Assembly: GCF_021730395.1 (NCBI RefSeq)
Contig: NC_069362.1
Span: 88,676,001 to 88,740,000, forward strand
Source of the DNA: Mercenaria mercenaria
Taxonomy: Eukaryota > Mollusca > Bivalvia > Venerida > Veneridae
Length of the DNA: 64,000 bases
Direction of reading: 5' to 3'
Part shown: positions 10,350-22,384 of the stretch, in pieces
Layout: each line of letters begins with the position of its first letter
How positions within the stretch are numbered: the stretch's first letter is position 1
Notes under the pieces: model-generated
Told to the model about the DNA's origin: nothing
Databases searched by the model: none
The model's input: the letters and a program-made list of their open reading frames with translations, nothing else
Translations under genes and position numbers: made by a program

Positions 10350-11268
10350 AAGAGCTGTCACTAATGGTGACAAATGCCCCCGCAGCACCTTGACCTTTGA
10401 CCTGGTGACCCCAAAGTCAGTAGGGTGGTGTACTCAATAAGTACTATCAGCATGTGAAGTTTGAAAGTCCTGGGTGCAGTGGTTCGCATGTAAAGTGCCT
10501 TCATGCAAAATGTTAACGTCGGCCCCGTGACCTTGACCTTTAACCTGGTGACCCCAAAGTCAGTAGGGTTGGTGTACTCATAAAATACTATCAGCTTGTA
10601 AAGTTTGAAGGTCCTGGGGGAAGTGGTTCGCGAGTAAAGTGCCTTCATGCAAAAAGTTAATGTTGGCCCCTGTGACCTTGACCTTTGACCTGGTGACCCA
10701 AAGTCAGTAGGAGTAGTGTACTCAATAAGTAGCATCAGCGTGTGAAGTTTGAAGGTCCTGGGTGCAGTGGTTCGCCAGTAAAGTGCCTTCATGCAAAAAG
10801 TTAACATTGGCCCCTGTGACCTTGACCTTTAACCTGGTGACCTCAAAGTCAGTAGGGGTCGTGTACTCAATAAGTACTATCAGCATGTGAAGTTTGAAGG
10901 TCCTGGGTGAAGTGGTTCGCGAGTAAAGTGCCTTCATGCAAAAAGTTAACGTTGGCCCCTGTGACCTTGACCTTTGACCTGGTTACCCCAACGTCAGTAG
11001 GGTGGTGTACTCAATAAATACTATCAGCACGTGAAGTTTGAAGGTCCTGGGTGCAGTGGTTCGCCAGTAAAGTGCCTTCATGCAAAAAGTTAACGTTGGC
11101 TCCTGTGACCTTGACCTTTGACCTGGTGACCCTAAAGTCAGTAGGGGTGGTGTACTCAATAAGTACTATCAGCACATGGAGTTTGAAGGTCCTGGGTGCA
11201 GTGGTTCGCGAGTAAAGTACCTTCATGCAAAAAGTTAACGTTGTGACGAACTAACTAACGAACGAACA
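10350..11268. mobile_element. Pearl-like element, six ~145 bp units rich in TGACCT half-sites
   Basis: Units start near 10389, 10529, 10674, 10818, 10964 and 11107. Each has 'gaccttgacctttgacctgg', 'gtactcaataagtactatca', 'ggtcctgggtgcagtggttc' and 'gccttcatgcaaaa'. It ends in an AACG-type microsatellite ('gaactaactaacgaacgaac'). It is absent from the right duplication copy. Four units contain a perfect TGACCTTTGACCT (10391, 10679, 10968, 11112). The weak ORFs read through it are by-products of the repeat. Confidence 0.85.
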
Positions 11269-14032
11269 GAAGAAATTTAACTTTTAAATTATATAATATA
11301 CATTCAAATATCAACTTCAAAAATACTGGTTTTAATTATCATTTTCGATTCCTAATTTCATCTTCCTCTATGTCCTCTGCAGGCATGTCTTTTAAAGAGA
11401 ATAATTGTTTCAGACACACACTAAGCAGACGCATAATGAAACAAGAAATATCTTTAAAAAAGATAAACGGCTTATTTACATTAAAGACATAAGTTTGGTA
11501 TATTATAAAACTCAGTGATACTTTAACATGCTTTTCTTGCCCGCCATGTGCAGGCGTGCTTAAAACTGTGATATTTACTGTTAGGATTTAACCCAGGGTA
11601 TATGAGGCCCATTTCTTCAGTTGTGTCTTTACAATCAAGCCTTGATTTTCTATTGGCCAGTTTTTCAACTATTAAGTAAAGACTTAAGCTCCGACTTAAG
11701 CCGTGTCGGATATATTTACAGCGCTTAAGTCAGCACGTGAATAACGGGACTCGACAAAAGTTAAACCTTCGATTGGATTTTTCTACTTTGAGTGGTGTCA
11801 GCAATGGCTTATCTTTCTATTGTTATTTTAAACCTGGGGCATAGGTGGTTTAAGAAAAGATGAAGGCGGAATATTTAGACATGGATTTAAATTTCCAGCA
11901 TGAAGTTAAAGCAGAAATGTTGAGGAGGGAGGGAATGATACGGGACTGAGCAAACCCTTTCGTTATGTACGACGATTTGGACTTTTGGATAGATTTCGTT
12001 TCAGCAAAGCTAGTATTAGAGATGTTTTATTTTATAAAAACTTAAAACAACGGCTGCGCCCACGCTGACGCTGACGCTGGGGCGAGTGCAAAAGCTCTAT
12101 TTTTATTCGAAAAGTCCGGCTAAAAATGTAACAGATTCAACTCTTCAATTTTAACTTTACTAAATTCGCTACGTTTATACACGTTTCAAAATATACGTGC
12201 AAGCATAAATATATAAGTGCATGTTTTTAATTATAATTACATGTAACGCAAAAATATGTAGTTGAACACATGGATACTCACGTCTACATATATACGTCTC
12301 CTTTTAATCACATGTGGATTTTGAAATTCAGTGCAGTTTGAGTACCTATACTATTAATTTAAATTTACAAATGCATTCCTAATAACAAGTGCATATTGCA
12401 CGTGTTTTGTACATGGAAGGTGGAACATTTAGGAATAATGAAAACAATAAGACAGTGAGCAAACATAAGAATGCTTGTAGTCTTACCTTGAATTAAATTC
12501 ACCTTTTCCAAGCAATTTTTTTTCATTCATTAGACGGGCGCTAGTGCTTTTATGTGTTAATGTGTCTTTGTATTTTTCTATGACTTCTATGAGAATTTCT
12601 TTTTCGAAAGTAGTAAATTACCAAAGTAACACGTTTTATATATGTAAAAATACTGCGAAACGGTCCGATGACTGTATCTACATGTTCATAGTGTGTGACC
12701 AAGGTTTAGCTAATACATCGCAAATATACCCGCCGAGTATTAGTAAAAATCCGTTAGAAAACAAGGTTGAGCGATGGCTTAACTAATACTAGTTTAAGCC
12801 TTTCTTAGTGCTAGAGTTGAAAAACTGGCCATATGCAGTTGAATAGTCACAACACAATACTCTGGTGCGCATTAATGTTATTTTAGCAGACGGGCCTCGA
12901 ATTGTCAACGTCTTTGATAAAGGTTTATTGTTATGTCATTTTATGACATTCACGAGATTTTCGTGTTTCGTCCTAAGTCAACTAATTTTGTGTTTCTGCT
13001 TCTCTGTCTCGCTCTATCGATTCGACCATATATGTATTGCGATATAATTTAAAATTATTTTCGCGGGTCAGCAGAATTCAAACAATAGATGAACAACACC
13101 CACCTTTGATCTCCTATATCAGTTGTAAATGTGTTTATTCGAACTTTAAAAAAAAGAAGAAATAGCTTGCATGTGAACCAAATAATATTTTACATATGAA
13201 AATATGGACCTGAAATCCCGGGGAATCCCACGTTTCGACTAATTGGCACAGACAAAACATGTGATTTTTACTAGCTTTCCCGCGCGTTTTTTCCACAGAC
13301 GATAAGGCGAGTTTTCATTGGTCCAGGGGACATGCTTAATTTGCAGTGAATACAAACGGCGGCACCGTTATCCTCAAGTGAACTTATCACTGCAAGACTA
13401 GAAAAAAATACAATCTTTAATTAAAATGCCCATTCAAATCAAATGATGATAACCTTTGATGAATCATATAGTATCACAACGGGTCGCATGGCGACTGCCA
13501 TTTTACAGTCATGTAACTGAAAGTAGTCAAGTATGGCACTTTCTTACGTCAGAGGTCTATTGCGAGATGATCAGATTGTTAAAAACTTTTATGTAAGCAG
13601 ACGCGCATCTACCGTTATTATCCACAAGGGGTCTCATGGCAATATACACACACATATTTATATATGTGCGACCCATTTTGAGTACTTCTTCGTATGCATA
13701 CAATGCGACTAACACTGTTGTTTTCATTTTTTCCCGTTTTTCATTCATTATAATCATCGTAGTGGTCTGACCGGAAAAAGGAGAAAGGAGAAAGGAACAA
13801 AAGGAAAATGAGGCTGTTTCGACAACTGTTTTTAAGTCTTTCGAAGGCTTCCGTTCTTAGAAAATCGCAAATCTTTCCGGCGAAGACATAATGGTACTTA
13901 GTGATCATTGAAGTAGGCAAATTCGCCCGAGTACATAAAGTTGAGAATAGATATTCATTTATTTGAAGATTGAAGGAAGTAAATAATGTATTCTATAACA
14001 TATACCTTTTTGGTGTAATTGTATTTATGTAA
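11269..14032. repeat. Segmental duplication patches and unique spacer, no gene
   Basis: 11270-11440 matches 37785-37955 ('tcaacttca(a/c)(a/c)aatactggttt', 'cttttaaagagaataa'). 13360-13560 matches 38190-38290 plus 38915-38960. 13510-13665 matches 38930-39075 ('agtagtcaagtatggcac', 'gcagacgcgcatcta'). 13690-13900 matches 42495-42720 ('gttttcattttttcccgttt'). The 11.45-13.36 kb stretch is much longer than its right counterpart and holds nothing I can name. Confidence 0.7.
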
Positions 14033-14041
14033 TCGACTACG

Positions 14042-14621
14042 CAATCTGACTAAAGTTCTCGACCTTCCTTAAAGTTAGATCTGTAGACATTTTTTTTTAA
14101 CTAGTCAGACGACTCGTTTCAGCAAACGTTTGGCTAAAAGAGACTGGACTCAGATTTGGCTAAAATAATGTTTCTTTAGAATAAAAGTTTCGTCATATTC
14201 TGAGCATAAGAACATGAGATTTTGTTTCTAAACTATCTTTAAAAATGTGAAATTAAGAAAAAGCACGCCCGGGTCAGGAATCGAACCCGGGCCGCTGCGG
14301 TAATAAATATTATCCTGCGTACTTGTCCAACACACCACAGAAGAACACATATGGTTGAATATAAAGCTTTTTAATTAAGGATGTTTAACGCCGGTATCCC
14401 TTACAACGCTTTTCAATTTTGAATGGAAAAAATAGGAAAAACAATTAATTCTCGTGTGTTTATATAAGCTTACTTATCTTATTGGAATTCTAAATCCGTA
14501 CGTAATTACTGGAATCCCATGTTAAATCTAGACTTTTTCTTAAACTTCTACTTCCACAGCAAGAGCCTGTCCTCAGATCCAATGTGCGTAACATTAATAG
14601 GAGATGGTTTTAATTAGATTG
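14042..14621. mobile_element. MULE-like TIR element with tRNA-like cargo (copy 2)
   Basis: It begins CAATCTGACTAAAG and ends in the imperfect complement 'tttaattagattg'. Inner TIR parts ('agatctg', 'cagatcc', 'aataggagatg', 'cagacgactcgtt') match copy 1 at 5038-5441. It is flanked by an exact 9-bp target repeat TCGACTACG (14033-14041 and 14622-14630). In the middle, on the minus strand near 14262-14336, is a tRNA-like stretch with B box 'gggttcgattcct'. No transposase is present. Confidence 0.82.
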
Positions 14622-15572
14622 TCGACTACGTGTATTATGTACTTCGGGCAAAAGTTTCTTTTTCTAAAGACAACAACAAATAGCATAAATACCAAGTTCC
14701 ATAGTCATGGCACAGCTGAGTTTGACCACTCTAGGAAATGATTTTGCTGATACCGCCATATTTAATATTGAAAGACTCGAAACATACAAAATATTTAACA
14801 GCGATCGAATATATTTTCCTCTTCTTCCGCCCAAGGTCTGATTTTCACTCCGTAGTTCTGTAGCCCAGTGGGAATTGTTTACATAAATTTGGAGTCACAA
14901 CCATATTTCATAGGTGACTTGGAGCAACCAAACTATTCATATCTGTGTTATATGGTATGAAATATTGTCTAAAATCTCATACATTTTGCTTACTTCGCTC
15001 TCAATAAATATTCAAATATTTAACATACCCTACTTCATCTTGCAATAAAATGTTATGATCTGGCTTTAGTTAAAGGATATCCTAAAATATTCAACAAAAC
15101 ACGTTAGCTTCGCTCGTAATAACTACGCGTATTCCATTCTGTTCTATATCCTACATATTCAGTTTGAACAACAGACAGTATTGTTGTAATTGGGTTAACT
15201 GCAGCAAGGAAATCCTAGAACCTTCAATCATTATTATGTATTACTTCTCGTGCAATGATTATTTGACCATTAAAATTATACACATGTATTTAAAATAGCA
15301 TATCCGAAGTTTACATTTGTGCCTAACCTTCCACACGGCTATAATTATTAAATGTTTTATTGTAAGAATTATTCTTTGTAAATTATGGATGATTCGAATC
15401 AAGTTCTGACTTTGTATGTAAACTGGCTGAATTATTCCTTAAAATAATTGCTATTGAAAATATGTTATGTCTAGTGTTTTGGGAAACCCTTGAAATTCAC
15501 CGAAGTACGTAGACATTTACGTTGTCAGGTCAAATTAGACATGTTTATATTTAGACATGTTACTACCGTGTG
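14622..15572. other. Upstream region of copy D, no other gene
   Basis: AT-rich sequence without ORFs of note. It lies between the TIR element and the putative core promoter of copy D. Confidence 0.55.
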
Positions 15573-15581
15573 TATATAAAG
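15573..15581 (+). promoter_or_regulatory. TATA box candidate for copy D
   Basis: TATATAAAG lies 75 bp before the ATG at 15648. Copy E has TATATAAA at 59233-59240, 88 bp before its ATG. Copies A, B and C have no clear match at this place. Confidence 0.5.
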
Positions 15582-15647
15582 GTGATTTAAAACGAACATT
15601 AAAACAATTGTGTTTGTACAGTTAACATAGCTTGATAAACAAAACAA

Positions 15648-18404
15648 ATGCAAGCATTTCTATTAAAATGTGTTGTCGTTGGAGATGGGTTAGTTCTTGA
15701 ACCTGCTTTTATGTAAACAATCGATCGTTTGGTTTTAATTAGTATAAACATAATGCCAAAACATTTTTTCGCGGCGGACGGTTTCGAAGCTAATATAAGC
15801 GGCTGACGCTTTGTGCACTGTGTGATCTAACTAAAAGAATTTTCGCTTTGTAAAGACTAAATGTTTTTCCGTCTTGTCTTCCAGGGGTGTGGGAAAGACT
15901 TGTCTGCTAATGTCGTATTCACAAGATGCATTTCCAGGAGAATATATACCAACAGTGTAAGTAGATGTTCTTATTTGGTTTTACAATAACGCATTTTTGT
16001 CTGTGTAATTAAGATACTTACCAGTTTGTTCGCTTACATCTATCTAAACGAAATGGTCAAAGCCATCATTTAAGTCTGTTGTAAATTTACAGTAGATATT
16101 TTATTGTCTTTGAGGTATAATGCTACTTGTTTATTTTAGGTATGATTATTATCAAACTAATGTCAGAGTAGATGGAAGATTTTGTTGCCTTAGTTTATTG
16201 GACACTTCAGGCCAACACGAGTATGACAGATTACGGCCATTATCTTATCCAAAAACGGTATTGTTTTAACCTTGATGTATAAAACTACAATATACTGTCA
16301 TTCAAAATAGAAAAAGTGGAATCAGTACTAGATAGAAGATTTATGAAAGCTGAAAAATGTAGAAAGCTAATGTAATTTGGATATCTTTGTTTTTTGTTGT
16401 TTTTGTTTTTTTTTTTCAGGAAGTAAGTTATTACATTATGGCATTCCACCAGTACCAGTTATAAACATAAAAGTAAAGATATTGAAAACTTGTTTATGTC
16501 TATTTTCAGGATGTTTTTCTGGTATGTTTTTCTCTTGTTGCAACGGACAGTTACGAAAACGTTGAAAAACAGGTAACTCTAATACATTTTGTATCGTTTA
16601 TTGGACACTTTTATTAAGTCCTAACTATAAGTTTAACGAAGAACAGTCATGGAAAAACACCATATCTTGATCTTTAAGTAAGTAATGACACACAATTTGT
16701 GTATGTAAATAAATTGCACACAATATTCTTTGTAACTATTGACTTGGCATTCATTGATCTTCGCTAATATTTCCGGGCGTTTTCGTTAATTTACGCAATA
16801 TTTGTATCCTGAAAATATCTATATTACTAAAGTAACCAATACAGTTAACCTATGACACGGTGGCATAGTGGTAAGCTGTCGGACTTCCATGCACATTGCC
16901 ACTGGTTCGAAATCACTTTAGATCAGTTTTTAATGTAATATAATTTTATCGATACTGTTATTTATTCGCACATTATTTTATGTATCAATATCATGAATTT
17001 AACTGTTTCCTCTTATTTGTTTTAGAAACGCTAGAGACAAATATTTTGTCTTTTTATCTAAGATACGTTTAAAACATTTTTATTCGACTTTTTCTACAAC
17101 GGTTGAATTGGATAAGTTTCAATAAACGAACAGAAAAAATACAATGTTTAATCGTTTGCATATATAACATTTGGTTTTGTTTGTTTGTTTGTTTGTTTTG
17201 GGTTTAACGCCGTTTTTCAACAGTAGTTCAGTCATGTAACGGCGGGCAGTTAACCTAACCAGTGTTCCTGGATTCTGTACCAGTACAAACCTGTTCTCCG
17301 CAGTTTACTGCCAACTTCCCCACATGAATCATCAGAGGTGGACAGACACAATGTCTTTTATCAAATCGTCACGGAGAACATACGCCCCGCCCGGGGATCG
17401 AACTCGCGACCCCTCGATCCGTAGACCAACACTCTCCCTACTGAGCTAAGCGGGCGGGCTTTATAACATTTGGTAAAAATAAGATATGATCAGAGGTCGG
17501 ACTCGAACCCACAACTCTGAGATTGGCAGCTAAACGCTTTCTCCGGACGGCTACTTGCACATGTGACATTTAATTCAGTTTAGATATACATATATACAAT
17601 AGTTATATCGCTGTTTAGGTTCGGACACCAAAAATTAATTGACGGAAATACACGGAATATTCATGAGTGCCAGGTCAATACTCATGGACAATATTACAGG
17701 TTAGGAAACATTTATCACATGCATAGATCTTCATTTTCACATGTTTAGCGAACGACAAAAATACGTCACATCAGTACCTCAGGGAAGGTTTAAGATTGTG
17801 ATACCGGATTGGAAATATCATATATTATTTATACATCTGACCACTTTACCAACTGTTATAAATAAAAAGAAGTTTGGAAATACGCACATATCATTTATAC
17901 TTACTTTAGTGGTATCCAGAGATTAAACACCATTGTCCAGACACACCAGTTGTATTAATTGGAACAAAAATGGACTTAAGGGACGGCAGTAAGGAACAGG
18001 AAAATGTATTAAAGACAGCTATTTCCTTTGTTGAGGTAATGATACATGAATTACATGCTATATCAATTAGTAACTTTCCACATTAGTATCGATTTTTGGC
18101 TTATGTTAAACTAACTTATTATGGTCTCAATGTTTAATAATTTTAATAATTCAGATTTCAATGAATGAATTATAATATTATCTATTGAGTGTCGCTTTTG
18201 TTTTCGTGCAGAAAAAAGATACATGTACTATTCCGTTTTGAAATTTTACAGGGTAGAAGTCTTGCACAGAAAATTAATGCAGTGAAGTATGTAGAATGCT
18301 CTGCGAGGACCGGCAAGAATACAAAACTAGTTTTTGATGAGGCGATACGAGCCTGCTTTATTCCACAGAGACAGAAAAGAAGAAGTAAATGTAAACTTAT
18401 ATGA
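15648..18404 (+). CDS. Rac-subfamily Rho GTPase, copy D (190 aa, six exons)
   Basis: Small GTP-binding switch of the Rho family, which acts at membranes on actin and NADPH-oxidase-type effectors. Exons: 15648-15688, 15885-15956, 16140-16257, 16510-16572, 17910-18035, 18252-18404 (TGA). All introns are GT..AG. The lengths sum to 573 nt and the frame is open. P-loop GDGGVGKT (12-19), switch I GEYIPTVYDYY with Thr37 (Rac1 T35), switch [10 protein letters not shown] (59-66) with Gln63 (Rac1 Q61), TKMD (117-120), ECSART (155-160), then a basic tail [11 protein letters not shown] whose CaaX box CKLI predicts geranylgeranylation. Oddities: Leu58 replaces Rac1 W56, which reads GEF identity; Ser61 replaces A59; His64 replaces E62; the Rho insert helix is three residues shorter than in Rac1. 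The start has A at -3. Introns 3 and 4 have picked up repeats. Probably functional, with altered GEF choice by inference. Confidence 0.93.
16854..16920 (+). other. tRNA-derived fragment in intron 4 of copy D
   Basis: A box 'tggcatagtggt' and B-box-like 'ggttcgaaatc' are spaced as in tRNA-derived SINE heads. There is no pairing acceptor stem, so it is a fragment and not a tRNA gene. Confidence 0.5.
17176..17461 (-). mobile_element. Complete tRNA-derived SINE in intron 4 of copy D, minus strand
   Basis: On the minus strand it has a tRNA-like head ('gcttagctcagtaggg' A box; 'gagttcgatcccc' B box), a body with 'acattgtgtctg', 'gcggagaacaggtttgtact' and 'ccaggaacactgg', and the tail 'aacggcgttaaacccaaaac' followed by (CAAA)n. 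A 13-bp target duplication TATAACATTTGGT flanks it at 17163-17175 and 17462-17474. It is the same family as 44792-45057 and resembles the mollusc SINEs with a conserved 3' domain. The exact family name was not checked. Confidence 0.92.
17488..17565 (-). other. tRNA-like fragment beside the SINE
   Basis: The minus strand has 'gtgggttcgagtccgacctc' (B box and T arm) and 'gccgtccggagaaagcgttt' as a head. No full cloverleaf can be drawn. Probably an old SINE head. Confidence 0.45.
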
Positions 18405-18513
18405 AGACAAACTATGGTCATGTATTGTAACATATAAACATTTTCATTTCCATGTTTAAACATAAACAAAAGAAATACACCTCCACAATAGTTGGAGGCA
18501 CCGTATAACTTTA

Positions 18514-18535
18514 AATAAAAATTTGTATCAATAAA
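18514..18535 (+). promoter_or_regulatory. Polyadenylation signals of copy D
   Basis: Two AATAAA hexamers, 18514-18519 and 18530-18535, lie 110-131 nt after the stop. A small stem, CCTCCA..TGGAGG, lies just upstream in the 3' UTR (about 18480-18498). Confidence 0.65.
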
Positions 18536-18539
18536 TCAA

Positions 18540-19089
18540 GTGTACAACAACTTTTCATGGCCTATTCGCATTTTATCTGCCGCTGGGCATATTAGAAACA
18601 GCGATGTTGAACTGTGCAGAAGACGAAGTAACAGGAAACGCTTTTCACAACGTTATATTTGTATGTAGAATGTGATAAAATAGCAGTGTAATATGTCATA
18701 TATGTGATGACGTTATAACTTTTAAAGTTACATGTGTTTAGTAAGGGACTCGAGAATTCAGTGTAAGTTGTAGTACTGACAATCAGTTATTCTTGAAAAT
18801 TAATGACGAATAAGTTCATGTAAGTGAATAGTCCAGTAAACTATGCGAACACCATAACAATTGTGTCTCTTAAATATTCGTAATTCTAAGGCTTCTGCTC
18901 TGTTTGTATTCCGGGCCATCATGTGATTGCCATGCCTATTTCTCTCTCTTACCGTTCTTTTCTGTGTGTCTGCCAAATTTATAAGGACTAATCGGAATGC
19001 GTATCTTTTGACATTGGTTCTAACACGAAACGAACAGCTGTTAAATATATTAAAACCGCAGTACCATGTCGGTCAACTGAACTCTTTGA
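18540..19089. other. Spacer after copy D, nothing recognised
   Basis: No exon or repeat that I can name. Confidence 0.5.
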
Positions 19090-19345
19090 TAATAGGAATT
19101 TATCAAAGTTGCAGTCTTGATTCAATGTTGTTATATTTTCTATGCCTCACTGCTCATGAAGTCCATTCAATATCTGTGCTTCAGCTTCAGTCTGTGCAAG
19201 GAGGCGTAAAGTTCAGCTTACGCCTTTGCTAACGGGCGTGAGGGGTGTTTCAATTTTCATTAGCTCTCATGATCAGACTCAATCAAACCGAACCTGCAAT
19301 TGTGTTGCTTGGGTGCATTGGAAAGGAACTTCTTACAGATTTTTA
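19090..19345 (+). repeat. Interspersed ~250-300 bp repeat (family with 'gactcaatcaaaccgagtc')
   Basis: It carries 'gattcaatgttgttatattt', 'gtccattcaatatctgtg', 'gggcgtgaggggtgtt', 'gactcaatcaaaccgaacct' and 'gcattggaaaggaac'. Related copies: 26985-27140 (minus), 46493-46745 (minus), 53230-53600 (plus, two pieces) and 60320-60530 (plus). A short hairpin 'aggcgtaa..ttacgcct' lies at 19200-19223. Class unknown. Confidence 0.65.
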
Positions 19346-19489
19346 CAACGTGATTACTGGCTCTAGGAAATCTAAGATCTGAAATATGAACCCAAAAAGA
19401 TAATACACAGAGTGCATCTCCACAACCAAAAGCAGGGCGCACCACCCGTTTATCAATCTTTTCCGCCTTGTTCGCCATTTTAGCCAGCC

Positions 19490-19745
19490 TGTTTTTTTTG
19501 TCTTGTATATCAGCGGGATATAATTCACAGCTTTATTCCCTGCCTTGCTTCCTTTTCAAGTTCCACATGTGCCACAATTAAGGCCGATCACGTAACTTTT
19601 ACAGTGCATCAAGTGGAAAAACTTCGACGCGGCCAGAAAACATTATAACTCCACACATCAACCTATCGAAATAATAATACTGCCAACAAAGCCGTACCGC
19701 TAAAGTTCCTGCCATCGGTCAAATCAATGAATAAAAAAGCATCCA
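19490..19745. repeat. Duplicated segment, partner of 2570-2815
   Basis: Same order of shared phrases as described for the partner. Here no gene copy follows. Confidence 0.75.
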
Positions 19746-20879
19746 ACAATTTTGCAAGATAAACATATGATAATTTGATGTGTCTAGAGCAATGTTCGAG
19801 TAAAACAGTCGTCAAGTGATATTCTGTCTCGCTCATTATGTCAATTAGACTCCATTTCTATAGTTTAAAGCAAAAAATCCCAATTGAAAGGATTTTTAAT
19901 TATCTGAACAAAATTCTATTATTCTCAAATAAAACCAAACAAATTTTCAGAAAAAAAAAACAACCGTTACTGTTTTAGTAACATGGCCGTTTGCACCTCG
20001 GCAAAAATTAAATGATGACATATTGTATTTTAGTAAGAAAACACCATTCACAATACATACATGCATTAACATTTTTAAATAAAGTACACCCATTGAAAAA
20101 AGAAAACCGTAAAAACTGGTTGACAGAAAATCCTTGCATCATTAAAATCCAATTTCACGTATTTGCGCGAGCCATATTCTTCTTTCGACAATTTGACTGT
20201 TGTTTTGCTTGCAATCCTGAAACTTACCAAGTGTAAACATAAATTTAAACACGTCGAATAAAGTTGAACATTTCTGCCTGTAAATAATTATAATGTATGT
20301 TTAGACCTCAGCAACTTAAAGAATATTATCTCTTTTATTAACTGCCTCATGTACTACTCGGGTATTTACAGGCTTATAAATCAATTAGCTTGCTCTGTTA
20401 CATTTGAGAAAACAATGGAAACTGCTTCTTATATAATAGTTATAACAAGTGAATGAAGTATTCACATGCAATACAAAGTCCCCTACTGGAGGGCACCTAA
20501 TTTTCTCTACTGCAGTATAACTTAAGGAACTGATATCTGTCAATAATGTATAAACAATATTGTACTATATATACAATATGTTATAGCAAAACACTTGGAT
20601 TAAAATTTGTATATATAAAAACCAGTAGTTGTTTTCATATTGCATTTTTTTTGGCCGATTATAAAAAGGGTATCATATAAGTTATTTTATAGTTAAAAGA
20701 ATATATAAGTCCACACAAAACAACTTACCAGGTAGAGATAGGTCAAAATACACCTACTAAAAATTGGATGTTACACGCATGTTGTACCACAGAAAACTGA
20801 TCTCAATTTTTCCCTACGGCCTATAATAAATAAGTTACAATATAAGCTATTTATAGTAAAACAAAGGGACGTAATTTTA
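19746..20879. other. Intergenic DNA, nothing recognised
   Basis: AT-rich; no exon, RNA gene or terminal repeats seen. Confidence 0.55.
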
Positions 20880-21985
20880 AAAACAAGACTGCCTCATGGT
20901 TGTGAACATTTGTGTCAAGTTAAATCAAAATCTCTCCATGCATAAAGAAGAATGCTCCGGACAAAGTCATTCTTGAATTTGGCATTTGACCTCTAAGTGT
21001 GACCTTGACCTTAGACCTAGGGACCTGGTTTTTGCGCACTACAATCCATCTCATGGTAGTGAACATTTATGCCAAGTTACATCAAAATCCCTCCATGCAT
21101 GAAGACGAATTGTTCTAGACAAAGCAATTCTTGTATCTGACCTTTGGCCTCTATGTGTGACCTTGACCTTCGACCTAGGGACCAGGTTCGTACGCACGAC
21201 ACTCCGTTTCATAGCGGTGAATATTTGTGTCAAGTAGTATTCAAATCATGTTTTGCATGACAAAGTTATACACCGGACAGGAAAAATGTCCCATTGACCT
21301 TTGATCTCCAAGTGTGACCTTGACCTTTAAGCTAGGGTTCTGGGTGTTGCACGTGATACGTCATCTCATCATGGGGAATATTTGTGCCAGAAATATTAAA
21401 ATCACTTGATGGATGACAGAGTTCTAGACCGTACAGGAAAAAAAACCTATTAATCTTTGACCTCCACTTGTTACCTTGACTTTTGAGCTAGGGGTCCGGG
21501 TTTTGCGCATGACACGTCAACACATCATGATGAATATTTGTGCCAAATTATATTAAAATACCTCCATGGATGGCAGAGTTATGGACCGGACACGAAACAG
21601 ATCCTGTTCATACCATGTTACCATTTGACTGCCAAGTGTGACCTTGACCTTTGAGCTAAAAATTGTGCATGACACATTGTCTTATTATGAGGTACATTTG
21701 TGCCAAATAATATTAAAATCCCTTTATGGACCGAACAGGAAAAATGCCCTGTTGACCTTTAACCTCCAATTGTGACCTTGACCTTTACGTTAGTGGGTCT
21801 GGGTTTTGCGCATGACACGTCGTCTCATCATGGGGAACATTTGTGCCAAGTAATATCAAAATCCCTTTATGGATGACAGAGTTATGGACCGGACACGAAA
21901 TTGCCTACGGACGGACGGACGGACGGAAAGCCGGACATTCCTATAGTCCCCGAAACTGGTTTTCAACCAGTAGGGGACTAATAAT
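20880..21985 (+). mobile_element. Pearl/Helentron-like non-autonomous element, seven ~155 bp units
   Basis: Units are marked by 'tcatg.tggtgaacatttgtg' near 20895, 21050, 21208, 21365, 21521, 21680 and 21820. Most contain 'gtgaccttgacctt'. An (ACGG)n tract follows near 21910-21928. It ends in a hairpin, AGTCCCC..GGGGACT, and then CTAA (about 21950-21982). Minisatellite plus microsatellite plus terminal hairpin and CTRR is the architecture of bivalve pearl and Helitron-related non-autonomous elements. The family link is inferred from layout only. Confidence 0.8.
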
Positions 21986-22384
21986 GTGTTCTCACAACAA
22001 TGCTGAATTTTCTCTTTTAGTTTTATTCCATGTAGAAAGTTTCGATGTAGAAAGTTTCCGCCTCTTTCCGCGGAATGTTGGGGTTTGCTTTGGTCATTAA
22101 TTATTTCATCAGATAGCTCAACAGAAATCGCTAATGTGAAGATATATGTGTTTCATACCCACCATTGGGTTATCATCTCACAGTGCTGATGCCGATGATG
22201 TTCGATATTGGTAAGAGTGGTTGAAATGGCTTTAAGTACTTGTCGGTTAATAGTGTAGATGAAGTCACAAAATGTGAGAAAGAAAGTTGTACATAAAGTT
22301 ATGACTTTAGTGTAGAACAACTGGATTTTAGCGTTGTGTATTTTCATAAATATTGGGTGACCAAATTATTACACATAAAGTTGT
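21986..22384. repeat. Repeat-like spacer, weak match to 28600-28800
   Basis: Shares 'atttcatcagatagctcaa' and similar neighbouring order with the stretch near 28675. Nothing coding is seen. Confidence 0.5.

Noticed and set aside
10361-11226. Repetitive minus-strand ORFs of 71-148 residues
   Set aside because: They translate the ~145 bp pearl-like units; the frame follows the repeat, not a protein.
16377-16565. 62-residue ORF overlapping exon 4 of copy D
   Set aside because: Mostly intron 3 read in the wrong frame; exon 4 is explained by the spliced gene.
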